NCBI GenBank assembly: GCA_000320605.2
Contig: KB445807.1
Span: 679,321 to 743,320, forward strand
Length of the DNA stretch: 64,000 nt
Direction: 5' to 3'
From: Gelatoporia subvermispora B
Lineage: Eukaryota > Basidiomycota > Agaricomycetes > Polyporales > Gelatoporiaceae
The notes beneath the pieces are model-generated. The model had not been told where the DNA came from. It made no database searches and saw nothing but the letters and a program-made list of their open reading frames with translations. Below, piece after piece: positions 12,701-24,129 of this stretch (positions are counted from its first letter, which is position 1; every line of letters begins with the position of its first letter). The translations under genes and the position numbers were made by a program.

Positions 12701-13344
12701 TCTGCGCTGTTGGTGGGTCTTTCGATCAAGGCTGAGCAGACGCACGTCTACAGACCTCATGTTAGTATCGTGGGACGATTGCAACCCGAGTCCACTCCGC
12801 TGCGCAATAACGTTCACAGTGAGCGGGAGGTGGTTGTGCACGGGACGCTCGGACGTGGAGCTGTCACAATGACATGTCGCTGAGTTGGCAGACTGGTGGG
12901 CCTTCGTCGCAGCTCGCAGTCCGCTGTCTATCGGCGCAGCCGCGTCTCTCGCTGCTGTACTTTCTGCCGCGCGGGACGTACCAGCGACGGATGCGGCACG
13001 CGTTGCTGAGGATATCGAGGGGGACCGAAGCTCGTACCATATGTCTGGTCGAATTCGCCACCGTGTGAAGGAAACCAGCAGGACTCATGTCTATGTTTCG
13101 GATTGCGGTGGACGAGAGGGAATAGATGTCATGACCTTGAACGGATTCTGTATTATCACAGCTCGCGTTGCCGCGCTGTGAATCAGCGATACGGATCTCT
13201 CGCGTCCCGTCACTCCCCACCTTCATCCCGCTATCGCAATTTCCCCTCGCATATCTTAACCATGCGCTTTATGTCGAGTAGTCACCGAGCAACTCATAGA
13301 TCTTCCGTTAATGGTAAGCAAACCCTCTGAATTTGCCGCAGCAC
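9763..13344. other. GC-rich intergenic interval, no supported gene
   Basis: From 9.78 to about 12.1 kb the DNA is very GC-rich. Frames of 190-425 codons open on both strands at once, with Arg/Ala/Pro-rich translations, no domain resemblance and no splice-supported structure, so they are treated as composition artefacts. The stretch next to 9762 should hold the promoter of the gene on the minus strand. From 12.1 to 13.3 kb the DNA is AT-richer and nothing was recognised. Confidence 0.45.
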
Positions 13345-13445
13345 TCGATCGACGGCATGGACGCTTCTGACCCTTGCAATCACGCTTGCTCTGGACCCTT
13401 ATGGGGAGCACACTCAGGACACGGATGGGGCACGTGGGTGTCAAG
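13345..13445. repeat. Short fragment of dispersed repeat A (A4)
   Basis: About 100 bases match 18483-18595: GATCGACGG, GACGCTTCTGACCCTTGCAAT and GGGGAGCACACTCAGGACACGG against their slightly diverged counterparts. It lies just past the 3' end of the kinase gene at 13484. Only the terminal part of the repeat is present. Confidence 0.6.
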
Positions 13446-13483
13446 ATTTACACGCATGCAGCAGAGGGAGACTTTAGGGCACA

Positions 13484-14985
13484 TCATGGTGTGACAGCAT
13501 CGCAAACTGGTCCCATCTCTTGGGGCCAGGTATGAGGCACCTCGATCGCGCCCCTCTCTCCATATTCTCTTAGCATCTCTCGAGTGTACTCCACCGCCGC
13601 CCTAACGTGCGGACGAACTTGTGGTTCTGGGTGCCAACAGGTCTCCATGAAGGCCCAAAATTGGTCAGATAGTCCCAATCCGATTGCACGAAGGGGACGA
13701 CGTGGACGGTCGCCACGAATGATCCTCGCAACGGCGTTACCGTCATTCGTATATTGATAGTATGGGACACGCCCTGTAAAGATCTGCCAAGATTTCAACG
13801 GTTATTTGACTGGGAAATTGTGAAGAACGTGCCTCCCATATGACGAAGGATAACGCATAGATATCGCTCTGAGGCGTACTTTCCGACTTCAATAGCTCGT
13901 ACGCCTCTGGGTCCAGCAACTCGGGGGACATCCATCGAAGCGACCCAGCGGCAACAGTGATTGTTTTCAGCTGGTTATTGAAGTGCATTGCGGCAAGGCC
14001 GAAGTCTGCAAGGCATGCAGAATGTTGTTCGCTAACGAGAATGTTTGGCTGGATATTTATCTTCAGTTTGAGCGCAACAAGTCAAGAAACCTCACATACA
14101 CTCTTCAGATCACCGTGAATAATCTTCGAGCGATGAAGATACTCAAGGCCTTCCGCAATGTCCAAGATCTGAACGCTAATATTAATATTCAGCTGGATAG
14201 CATTCGCATGATGGACTGACTAATCGAAGCCTATTAGCAGCTGTATTACTTCGAAGGTAATCTGCAATCGTTCCTCGAGGCATCCAGTCACAAACAATGG
14301 CCCATCCCGGTTCAAAAGACGTGCTATCGATACCGCGAAACGGCGTGATATTTGGATGTCTGAGGCGTTTCCACAAGATAGCTTCCCGGCAGAATGTCTA
14401 CAAGGAGTCGTGACGCTTCGGCCTTATAGAAGTGTGTCATACCAACACACCTTTAGATCTTGCGTAATATTCTCCGCGTTGGTGCTGTCTGCCTGGATCC
14501 TAAAGACTTTCAGTGCAACCTGTCGCCCCTCAAATTGCCCTTTCCAGACATCCGCATATGATCCATGTGAGTCTGACCTGGCAGCAATACTCGAGATGGC
14601 ATGGCGTGGAAGGATGAAAGACTTCGGAACAATGTAATTGAGTCCGCACATCTTCCTGAGAATATCCAGACACTGCACTTGAATGGGATCAGATACATCA
14701 ACGACATCAAGTACCTAAAGCATGTCATTATTCAGCGTCCCATACAACGAGATGTTTGAAGAAAGTATGACTGGCTTTATCGAGATACTCGACGAACAAT
14801 TTTGCATCTTCATTGCCGAGAGAAATAACTCGTTCCGGTCCATCTGGGTCAGCCAAGACTGTTTTCAAGCATGAGAAGGTCTCCGTATAGCTCGGCACCA
14901 GACGCAATGATCCCAGGTTTGGCAGGTTGCGATTCTGGCTAGACCGTGTCAGCATCAGACGAAGATGAACGCAAGAATCCGACAT
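13484..14985 (-). CDS. TKL-like protein kinase, 5' end unresolved
   Basis: The kinase domain is read across several exons. It has GSYADVWKGQF (glycine loop), VALKVF (ATP lysine), an alpha-C glutamate in FCREAILWKRLRHPNI, and a hinge CDWMPRGTIADYL. The catalytic loop is HGDLK..NILV, with HGD in place of HRD. DFGLA and RWMSPELL follow, and the last exon runs from IFTGRVPYYQYTND to the stop. All catalytic residues are present, so it is probably active. HGD catalytic loops are common in agaricomycete TKL kinases. The N-terminal part (VISLGNEDAKLFVEYLDK, then QCLDILRKMCGL) matches the helical lead-in usual for that group. The ATG at 14985 is a minimal choice. More coding-like sequence (ETILGWFTRLEGTVAEISEA) lies at 14990-15345 but could not be joined cleanly. 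Two junctions appear to use GC donors. Confidence 0.75.
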
Positions 14986-15283
14986 GCATTTTGTGAGTCG
15001 ATCGTAGCGACAGGACGCTTATTCCATAGCAGCTGCAAGGTTTCCTTCAACTCTTCCGATCTGATCAAACAAGAGATGGAGTCCGCTTCAGAAATCTCTG
15101 CAACGGTCCCTTCGAGTCGCGTGAACCAGCCAAGAATGGTCTCAGCTTCGTTTGGATCACCTACTCACGCGAGTGAGCAATGGTTCAGTTTGAACATCGA
15201 AGGACAGGTTAAATAACGACTGACTTCCGCGGAGGTCGTCCTCAAACAAAGATTCATTTGGAGACCAACGCTGTACCAGCATT

Positions 15284-16855
15284 TCAGCGGTCTTGATAAT
15301 TCGGTTGAAAGATTGCTGATTGGATATGATCAATTTCCAAGACATTCGCTAGCTTGTTGGACGAGGACTGAACTTGATATATACGCAAGTGCCTTCCGTC
15401 CCGCGAGATTTTGTCTTGGTACGTCTCTAACTTCTTCTTGAGTTGTACATGTGGATCCTGTGGTGTAGACTCAGTAGCCTCCCTTAGAGGACGCTTCCGA
15501 GTGGGTACCTCGAGAAATGTTTCGAGGCTCACATGCTCGACCTTCGCGTCAAATTGCGTGCGCAGCTGCTTCTCGCTCAGCTGACTTCCCTCTGTCATCT
15601 CCCGCTTTGCCCTCTCCCAGCGCTGCCGCTCATCTGCGATCTGCTTGAGGAACTCCGCGCGCTGCGTTTCTTTCTTGATCCCCGCTACGCAGCGGCCCTG
15701 TAAGACATTGACCTTGGCCGACTCGAGGCTCTTGTTCAGGTTCATGACCGTGCTCTGCCACTTCTGAATCTGGAGCTGCATTATCTCGCGATCCTCCGTG
15801 AGCTCCCTCAATATCTCCGCGTCGCTCTCCATCGTTCCCGTAAGGAGCTCTTCCTCTTCCTGCAGAGCTCGTAATCCGCGCTGGTTCCGCTCAATGAGGT
15901 TCACAATCTCCGCACCGAGTGCTTTTCCCACCGCAGTCTGTGTGAACTGCTTGCCTTCGGCGAGCTCCTGCTGAACCTGCAGGACAACGGGTTCCTTGGA
16001 GAGAATGTTGGAGATGATTGAATTTGCGGACGTGAGCTCGTTGTTGAAACGTATCATCTGTGCGCCTTTGTCGAGCAGCGGCTTGAAGGTAATCCTCATT
16101 AGCTCTCCCTCACGCGCCGCGCCAACCTCCTCCGAGACCCCGTCCCACATCGTCGTTACGATGGTGACGTTCTGGATTGCCTCGTCACCACAGAACTTCT
16201 GAAATATGCGCAGACCTTGCTGCGAGGCACGGCCGACTCGAGGGTCGCTGATGCGATGCAAGTAGATTAGCCCGTTCAGTCTGCGTCCTTCTTCGTACCT
16301 TTGAGAAAGGAGTTAGACACCACATAATATGTACAAGATATGTACGTACTCGACCTGTAGAAATGAACTAATTTGGGGTAGAATATCCGGGTTATCGGTG
16401 ACGCCATCGAGGTCTGGTACCTCGATCAAGGTGATCTCTCGTCCGTCAGCTTCGAAGAATGAAAACGTCTCGAAATGAGGCATATCAAGTTCCTCTAAAG
16501 TGTGATTGATCTTAATTGTCTCGTCCTTCGTCACCAAGCGAATGAACTATGAGGAATACATGTTTGCAATAAGTACCCAGTCGATAAGCGTCACGCACTG
16601 TTGATTTCCCGGTCCCGGTGGAGCCCATAACACTATTATATGACCATTCGTTTCACTTTATCCATTTTCACAGTCTATATGTGCACTACTCACGCGATAG
16701 ACGCATCTAGGCGACGTCGAACAGCGGAATCTGCCCACAGCTCTGGTTGCTTGGGCAAAGGGGACGATCTAGACAAACTTTTGTATCATGAAAATGCCGA
16801 GTGGATAGGCGAAGTCTTACCTTGGAGACGACATAACCCGTTTGTCACAGGTCAT
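15284..16855 (-). CDS. AIG1-like P-loop GTPase with coiled-coil tail
   Basis: Starting at an ATG at 16853-16855, five exons join in frame. The P-loop is VMGSTGTGKST, split from the next exon (FIRLVTKDETIKINHTL). The G3-like motif is EVPDLDGV, followed by ISDPRVGRASQQGLRIFQKF. The G4-like motif is VTIVTTMWDGV. This layout is that of the AIG1/septin-like TRAFAC GTPases expanded in agaricomycetes. After the G domain come about 200 residues of charged helix (ELTEDREIMQLQIQKWQSTV), probably coiled coil. The 3' end overlaps the neighbourhood of the kinase gene's uncertain 5' end on the same strand. No signal peptide was seen; it is probably cytosolic or membrane-peripheral. The substrate (GTP) is inferred from the motifs. 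Confidence 0.8.
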
Positions 16856-17699
16856 TCCAGGAGGTCGATGATAGAGCTTTCGAGGCCGTCGAGGCGGATT
16901 GCGGTGAGCGCGCGCTTAGAGAGCACTATCACTTCTCCCACTCAACTCTTGTTTCGCGGTGAACGCCGAGCGGAACAGGTAAAAGACAGCAGCTTACCAA
17001 TGTCAGGCCGTGACGTGAGAGGCCACTATTCACGGCCCAGTCCCGTGATATGATCGCATTCTATTAACGGAGATACAGAGGGAGTATCCTGGATGCGAAT
17101 AGTAGGTTCCATGCTTGCCGTTGACAAGAAATGTACCGAACATTGGCAGCAGGAGCACATGAGACGGAAATCGGGGTATGTTCCGCTGTCTCGTGAACGG
17201 AAACCCATCTTCGGTTCTTGCAGGTATTGTAGATTGTTTAGTTGGTGAATGCAAACCCAAATGGATGAATCTATCGATCCATATCGGGAGGAGGGTAGTA
17301 TGAAGACACCGTTCACATGTGGCAGAGTTTAATGAGCGTGCTCTCTGGAGAAGTCGTGCAAAGACAGAATTCGGCGGACTCTCGGGAGAGCATACCACGA
17401 CGGCGGCCATAAAGGCAAGTAGAGCCTGGCCACCGAGCATCGACCCTTGGACATCTATTCCTGGTATCACGTTTTATACCTTGTGTGTATGCAAGTTTCG
17501 TAAACACATCTGTCAATACGGAGACAGCTGCTCAAAAACAGCAATACACAGAAACAATTGTTCAAACACATCTATCGGACCCTACGCCGCGGTGGACTAC
17601 TAGCGTGAATGAAGCACGGGGAACTCGAAGTCGACACAAGTCCCATAATCGGAACTGGGACCGGCGGCGTTCAACAGCGTTTGGAGGCTGCATTGGAAC
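16856..17699. other. Intergenic, nothing recognised
   Basis: No exon with splice-consistent continuation was found. Short frames overlap on both strands. The first about 100 bases are presumably the promoter of the GTPase gene. Confidence 0.4.
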
Positions 17700-18640
17700 A
17701 TAGGATATCGGGACCCCGCAGGGTCCATACAAAAGCTTCCTGTTGGCCAGGCGGAGAACGGGATAATGCAGAAAGATATATGAAACATACTGATAGTTCC
17801 CCTCTCAATATAATCCTGTACGGCCACAAGTTTCAACTGCAACGAACAGCGGTTCGACTTTGTGACTCTGCCATTTCTTGAGCAAAATCGAAAGTTTATA
17901 AAATTGAGCGTCAATCATTAACGTACCTAGCGCCATAGCCTAGCGGGATCTCACCTGTCAAACACGCAGATTTGCAAAGAGTAGCTGCTGTTTTGCGACG
18001 ATCGTAGGCTCGAGAAATAGAATGTAAATGTCCAGTCTGACCTGAGCAGGGATCTTTGCGCCCGTCGTCCGACGCGTCGTCGATGCGCGCGACTTCAGCG
18101 CCTAGCAAACTTCTTCCTCTCACTTACTACCAGCGCGCCCGTCCGAGCACCACACAACCTTCCTGTCCGCATGAACCTCAAGGAAGAACGTCCTCGCTAT
18201 CTCTCTCCCATGTACTTGAATAAGCATTAGCCCCTCCTCCCATCTTCATCGGGATGCACACTCTGCAGCAACGAAAGGACTCTGAAGCCGTGCGCGACGC
18301 GCAAGCACCAATCTTCCTCCTGCTGACGAGGCGAGGAGCTGCCTGACTTGCAGCCTCCGAGTCTGCTCTCGAGATCTGTGACGAGCGGATTTGTGAAGAG
18401 ACGGTCCGCCTAGGTATGTTACGTGCCCTGCCGCTTCCAGCGAATCCCCCCTGGTTCATTTGGACCGATCAGTTATTCGATCGACGGGTGGCGGAAGACG
18501 AGTCATGAACGCTTCTGACCCTTGCGATTGCACTCGCTCTGGGCCATCATGGGGAACGCATGGAGGACAGGAATCAGCCACGCATGGGTGTGAAGAGGGT
18601 TCGAAATGGAGGTTGTCCTAGAGGATGCAGAGGTATGCAC
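17700..18640 (+). repeat. Dispersed repeat A, copy A2, with a decayed host-gene fragment
   Basis: Matches copy A1 (inverted) and A3 (direct) over most of its length, for example CTTCCTGTTGGCCAGGCG, TCCCCTCTCAATATAAT, GAGCAAAATCGAAAGTTT and CCTAGCGGGATCTCACC. At about 18255-18310 it carries a decayed piece of the gene at 31694: GGGATGCACACTCTGCAGCAACG against GGAATGCACACCCTGCGACAACG. No intact frame is present. Confidence 0.65.
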
Positions 18641-18906
18641 GAACTGGAGTTGATGTCATGCGCGGTTCGATCCATGCGTATGCTTAACCTTGGACATCAA
18701 TTATCGACGGTTGATGATGGATGTGTGGCTGGTAACAGAACGGTGGGACCGGTATAAGACTGCATTTTGCAATCCCGCCCTTTCATGAAGCCAGGACCAG
18801 ACTTTACCTACATCAGCATCCACATCTGCGGCAGGCTCGGTGTATCTAGCTATTCTCTCCCACATATTTCTGGCCTCCTTGACGACCGCACATAGATGGC
18901 AGCCTT

Positions 18907-19463
18907 GTGGCAGACCTTGTGCGCTTCTCCACACTGGAAGAGTTAGAGAACCGTGCCTCATCCACCGCGCCCACTCTTTACGTCTGCACAGCACCCCACT
19001 CTTCTGCAGACGCGAAGACGGATGTGGGAATGATGACGAGCGACCGGCCGTGGCGCGCGGACGAGGGCGCGAGCGTGCACTTCACGCATGTTGCAGAGAT
19101 CGTGGGCCGGCATCGGGCGCACGATCGTGTTGCCACTGAGCCTGACCAAGAGTACCAAGAGTTCGCCGCTGACGCCAGCAACTGATGGCAATCAGCGTGT
19201 CGGTGCAGTCAACGAGCACGATGGCGTCTGTGTGCACAAGCAATATTATGTCGGAGAGGAGCCGGAGCCGGAACAGAGCAGAATCTGAAGATGGGTGTAT
19301 TGCCACGAGCGACGCGGTTGTATTGGTGGAGCAGGAGGGGGAGAGGGTGCTCAGGGTGGATGGGTGGAGGGGCAAGGTGCGCGACACCACGCAACGCTTC
19401 AGGCGGCGCAGCTCCGCGGTGCTGTTGCAGAGTGCGCAGGTCGCAGCGGCTGCGGTACAGTGA
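18907..19463 (+). pseudogene. Decayed copy of the 3' half of the 8.6 kb gene (B2)
   Basis: The plus strand encodes pieces in more than one frame that match the C-terminal half of the protein at 8602-9762. These are HFTHVAEIVG, then ISVSVQSTSTMASVCTS, then WRGKVRDTTQRFRRRSSAVL and LLQSAQVAAAAVQ with a stop at the same place as the parent. Frame shifts and the missing first two exons show it is non-functional. The similarity continues past the stop into the non-coding flank, so the duplication was of genomic DNA, not of a processed mRNA. Confidence 0.75.
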
Positions 19464-20060
19464 GCGCGTCGTCAACAACTCCGCGACTACATTCGCTCAA
19501 AGTCCAACGCCATGCCGAATGAACCCTTTCGCGTCTTTGCATACGCACCCACCCATCCGCGCTCACCCAACTGCGCATACACCCACTCATCACCGCATCG
19601 CATCCCACCGCTCAAGCCCACTCCAGGTTTCCCGCTCACGCTTGCGACTATTTTTTCGTTCACATTTACGCTCGCGCCCACGCCCCGATACCCCGTCAAT
19701 CATTCTTGTGCATCACTCCCACGTTTGTCTGCAAGTCCAACCCGCCGCTCGCCGGTTTTGTCGCCTCACATATCATTCTGCCTTTGCTTCACGCCGTCGT
19801 TTTGCTCCACACTCGCCCATCGTACCTCCTTCATCCCTCCGTGTACTATGTCTTCCCGCCTCCGCCGTGTCCCATGTCCGCCGCCGCACCCCGAAGCGGA
19901 CGTTCACTGCACATTGGGCTTCTCCTGTGCGTCGCTCTCGAGCGTCTAGAATCCAGATGTACCCGTTCTCTCCCCAGCTCTTGCACATATGCATAAGCGC
20001 ACCACGGTCCCGCTCTCGACACGCAACAGTATGTTGTACAGGACCGCCGCCTCAAACCTT
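19464..20060 (+). repeat. Dispersed repeat B, copy B2 (non-coding flank)
   Basis: Continues from the pseudogene above and matches the 3' flank of the parental gene at 7920-8600 (inverted) and copy B3 at 25740-26400. Shared features are the stop-proximal TGCGGTACAGTGA, the CAAAGTCCAACGCC block and the TTTGCTTCACGCCGTCGT region. Divergence is substantial, so the copy is old. Confidence 0.55.
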
Positions 20061-20214
20061 GCCGATGAGCGCTGACGGGACCTGTGTATTACCCGACCCC
20101 ATGTCCTGTAGCTGGCCCGTCTGGCATGGCTCATCGTACCGACAGCAAGCGTCACACGAGCCCGTGCGCTCGACCTAATTTGAGCCGTCCGAACACGAAC
20201 AGAAGACGGTGTCC

Positions 20215-20290
20215 GGTTCACGCGAACAGAAGCTGTACCCGATCGAAGCCGCGTCTATCTCCATCTTGGGATTCTTTTGTTGATCAGTCC
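20215..20290 (+). repeat. Short dispersed repeat C, copy 1
   Basis: CGCGAACAGAAGC, CCCGATCGAAGCC and CTTGGGATTCTTTTG match 25455-25515 (GCGCGGACAGAAGCC, CCCGATCGAAGCC, CTTGGGATTTTTTCTG). It lies after copy B2 here and before copy B3 there, so the three repeat blocks have been rearranged relative to each other. Confidence 0.5.
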
Positions 20291-21416
20291 ACGTCACTTG
20301 TTTTCTTCGCTGTATCAGTTCCGCCGACGCAGGCCCGCATAAGCTGGCTCGATTGAAGCTACTCCCACCGTCGGACCTGCCTGTACCTGCCCGCCCATTT
20401 TACTTGGCCTGTGTCTTTGTCTTCTGCCGGTCCTACGGACTGCACAAGCGAATACCGGTGTGCGCCGTCCAGCCTGCGCATCTGCTCCAAATCCGTGTCG
20501 TTTCACAGGACAGATACGTCTGTCATTACCCATCTTTTCCGCCCGGTAAACAACGGCCCGCGCGAGCGATACATGGCAACAGCAGAATTTCTCTATATGG
20601 CTAGGATAAGACCTCGCGACATCTGCATATGCGTCTGCGGGAGCTTCGGTACGTCCTACGCTCTTTCATCTCTGTTCGCGTTGTTCTGATGTCTGCAGAG
20701 AGTAGACAGTGCTGCAATAAACTCGCTGTGCACGCCCAGCCCACGGTGCTCGATTAGAGCCTGTTCCAGACGCGCGGATCGGCGTTGTACGAGGTGCGTA
20801 CGGTGCCGGTGATTCGGCAAATCCGTACGCATGTGCGTTGAACATGGCCCCTCGACCTTCGCGGAGATCGAAAGAATTCGATGAAGAGCACGTTTGCGTT
20901 GCGCCGTCGGCCCGGCGGAGTGGCGCGATGCATTCATGGGTGCGCCACGTGTTCGGAAGTTCGGTCTCGTCTCTTTCGACGATCTATGTAGAAGAACTCT
21001 CCCCACAGTCTATCAGCAATAGTGGGGCGAATGCGTCCCGTGTTCAGCACTCTCGATCGAAGCTGTGTCTGCTTCCACCTTAAAATTTCTGTCCCGCCCG
21101 TACACCTCGCTCGGTCGACTCTTCTCTTTGCATCCAGTAGTTCGAGGCCGGCGCACACTGTAAACTGCCGGAGCTCCATATAATATCAGATAATATCGAT
21201 GAATACATCGCTGAAGGTGCGGGTGCAATCGACTCCAGCCTGAATTTTCGATTTACTACCCGGATAACACTGATTTTGGTACAACACGGTATCATGTGGT
21301 ATAGTATCCAATAAATAGCGCGTCCGCGACCCCTCCAAACGCCATGAATCTCCTCCCACAACACGGACGCTTCTCAACAGGCCGGAACAAAGCTAAACAG
21401 CTTGAGCGTACATATC
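20291..21416. other. Intergenic, nothing recognised
   Basis: No supported exon. The short frames at 20.3-21.3 kb have no counterpart elsewhere and no splice structure. The segment contains the 3' flank of the RhoGEF gene. Confidence 0.4.
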
Positions 21417-23689
21417 TTACAACTCGACGGGTACCATGAAGCTTGCGAGCGCCCAACCAACGTCGCCCTCGGCATTCCGCACGAGGAGCAGACAGTCTTC
21501 GCCTTCGTCCATGTACAACGGCAGGCCGGCATGCGTCGACGGATGCCCCGCGTCCTGCAGGATGTCGTAGACGTCGTCGACAACGAGCGTCATGAACGGG
21601 CCGTCGCGATACTTTACCGATGGCGGAGGCTCGCACGCATGAACTGCGCGGCACGAGTACAGGGCCTCCACGCCAGTGTTGTCGAGTGTGGAGGTGTCCG
21701 AGTAAACAGATCGTATATTCTCCCTCGGGTTCACCCGAGATTGTATATTCGCCCTCGGGTCCACTCGAGTATGTCTATCAGACTGATTGACAGTTACTTG
21801 CGAATCCAGTCTATCATTAACGCGAGGACGCTGTCGCTTGAAGAACTGCGGTGGTGGTGGTGCTGGGGGAGGGTTCTTATTCGTCGCCATCTGCTTCTCT
21901 TGAACGAGGCCGAGGTTGGCTATGGCCTCTGCGATGGGGCTGTAGCGAAGCCACCACGCCTGTGTTGTCGCATCCGCTCCGTTATTCGTCTCGCCCTCCC
22001 ACTTCAGAGCCTCCCATAAACCATTCCAACGTTCGAGCACCCGCCTGAAGAACTCGGCCTGCACACGGGCAAACCGGAGCACAACGAAGATGAGGCTGCG
22101 GTGCAACAGCGGAAGGAACAGGGGCAGCTCTGAAGCAAGCTGTCCGCGGAGCAAGACGTAGGATCGTGACGCTTCGAGCAGCTGCGGTGGTGGTCGCGAT
22201 TTGGAGACATCCCAATTGAGCAAGCCGGCATGCAGGGGCTCGAGAGCCTGCATCGCCTTCAGGAGACACGACGGCGCAAGAGAGGACTCCGCGAGCCTCT
22301 GCAGCTGAACAAGCAGTTCGTTCTTGATGATCTGCGCAGCCTCCTCGCAGACCATTGGCAAACCCGCTTCGACGACGGCCTCGAACGCCCCGAATGCCTC
22401 CGACTCAATGCAGACAACCCGCCCACAGCTGCCCGCCCAGTCCCGCAGCCGCTCCGCGGCGCAATACGCCTCGCTCGCCCAGTTCAGCGCTTCCCTCGCG
22501 AACGTGCGGATGAACGTGTCGCACTGCTGCAGCTCCTCGCCCAGCTTCTTGACACGATATGCCTCCTGGCTCACGTCCGTGCCCTCCCTCACCTGCCCCG
22601 GCACCGACCGCATGCTCTGCATGCGCCCGAAGCTCACTGACGCCGCGATCCCTATGTTCAGGCCATTCTTCCTCAGCCTCTGTTCGTTCGCGAGCTTGCC
22701 CCGCGACCCGCCCGCGAGCACCTCTTCCACGACCTCGCGCCTCCGCCGGCTCTCATTCACCCCCCGCGCGACCCCCTCCACCTTCTCCCGCGCGCGGCGC
22801 AGGTTCGCCTTGTCAGCATGTGCGTTGGGCGTCTCCTCGATGATCGCAGCGAGGAGCAGCAGATACTTGAGCAGCCGTTGCACAGGCTTGATGAGCAGCG
22901 AGGGCAGGTCCCACGCGTGCGAGAGGCTCGACGCCAGCGTCCGCGTCTCTGTGAGATACGCCGTGAGGGCAGGAGACCTCGGGAGGTTGTTCAAGTGCTC
23001 GAGCGCGGTAGAATGTCGGGTGATGTAAGCCTAGTAGAGAGATTCTAGCTGGGGTGTCTGTAATACAGTTACGGGGTCACGGACGAAAGGGAGAGAACGG
23101 GGCCACTCACAATCTCAAGAAAAAGAGCACCGACATGGTCTTCACCCGAACCACCCTCCAGCACACCTCCCAGCGCCTCTTCTAGCTTCGCTGAGAGTTC
23201 ATCTGCGAAGACGGCGAGTTCGGCGATGTTATTGAAGATGATGCGAACGTCTTCCCGTGTCATAGGCGGCACCCATGGGACACCATTGGTTCCCCCCGAA
23301 GTATCTGATGCAATAGGTAGTGTGCGTGATGACGGGGTCCCAACTGATGTTTGGAACGGCGCGGGTTGCCCTGGAATCCAACACGTCTGAGGTCAGTTGA
23401 TCGCGCCCCTTGCATGCAGACACTAACCCAACGCGAGCGGTATGTGGATGTCTCTGATCAACGCCATATCGGATGCGTACGAACGTTCGGAAGAGAGGAG
23501 CTCGAGCAGGGCATGCGTGCGCTTCGATGTGACCGCCGGGGTGCGGACAATGGAAAAGCGAGGCGAGGAACGAAACTCGTCCTCTTCTCCCAGGCCATCG
23601 CGGGAATTCGACCTCTGCCACTCGCTCTCCACGGACGATAGAGACGCACGCGGACTAGGCGGGAGCGGCTTGTCGGGAGCGGGCGCCAT
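21417..23689 (-). CDS. RhoGEF with DH, BAR-like and C-terminal SH3 domains
   Basis: Three exons join in frame: from about 23689 to LALG, then GQPAPFQTS..FLEI, then AYITRHSTALEH to the stop at 21417. The DH core is clear: first helix THALLELLSSERSYASDMAL, second region REDVRIIFNNIAELAVF, and the diagnostic LIKPVQRLLKYLLLLAAI. A long helical region follows (DTFIRTFAREALNWASEAYC) of BAR type. A Pro-rich linker (PPPAPPPPQFFKRQ) and an SH3 domain come last (ALYSCRAVHACEP, then GEDCLLLVRNAEGDVGWALASFM). This is the layout of Gef1/dynamin-binding-protein GEFs, which load GTP on Cdc42-type GTPases at sites of polarity or membrane remodelling. The ATG at 23689 is the first in frame; an extra 5' exon is possible because the open frame extends further upstream without an ATG. 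Confidence 0.85.
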
Positions 23690-24129
23690 GCTGCGAGCTT
23701 TCGGTATATACGTGTCCAGCAGACCTGAGAACAAGCCCAAGCTGCGTGAGTGCAGCACAGGCTTGTTGCCGTCGGCGGAGTCGGTTGTGGGTGGAGTGAC
23801 CACGGGCCCGGATGCGGTAAGGGAGTATTACAGTCGTCTTTGACGTGCGCCGCGCCGACGACCTGGGGGACGATCGTGGCGGCACGGGGGGAGCGACAGA
23901 TAAGGTTGGAGACGAGGCTAGACTGAAACCGTCAGAGGTAGTAGTGCTGGCAGAGCCGGAATCCTGTGGGCGGCCGGGTAAGGCCCTTGCGGCGGGAACG
24001 AGGCAAGCAGGCTTTCCCCAGCCTCAAAACGTGCATCATGAATCAGAGCTTACGTCATCGAAGGCAGGACCTTGCAGAAAGTCCAGGGAGCTGACAGTCC
24101 TCACTTGAAGCTTGACGTCCGAAGGCTGT

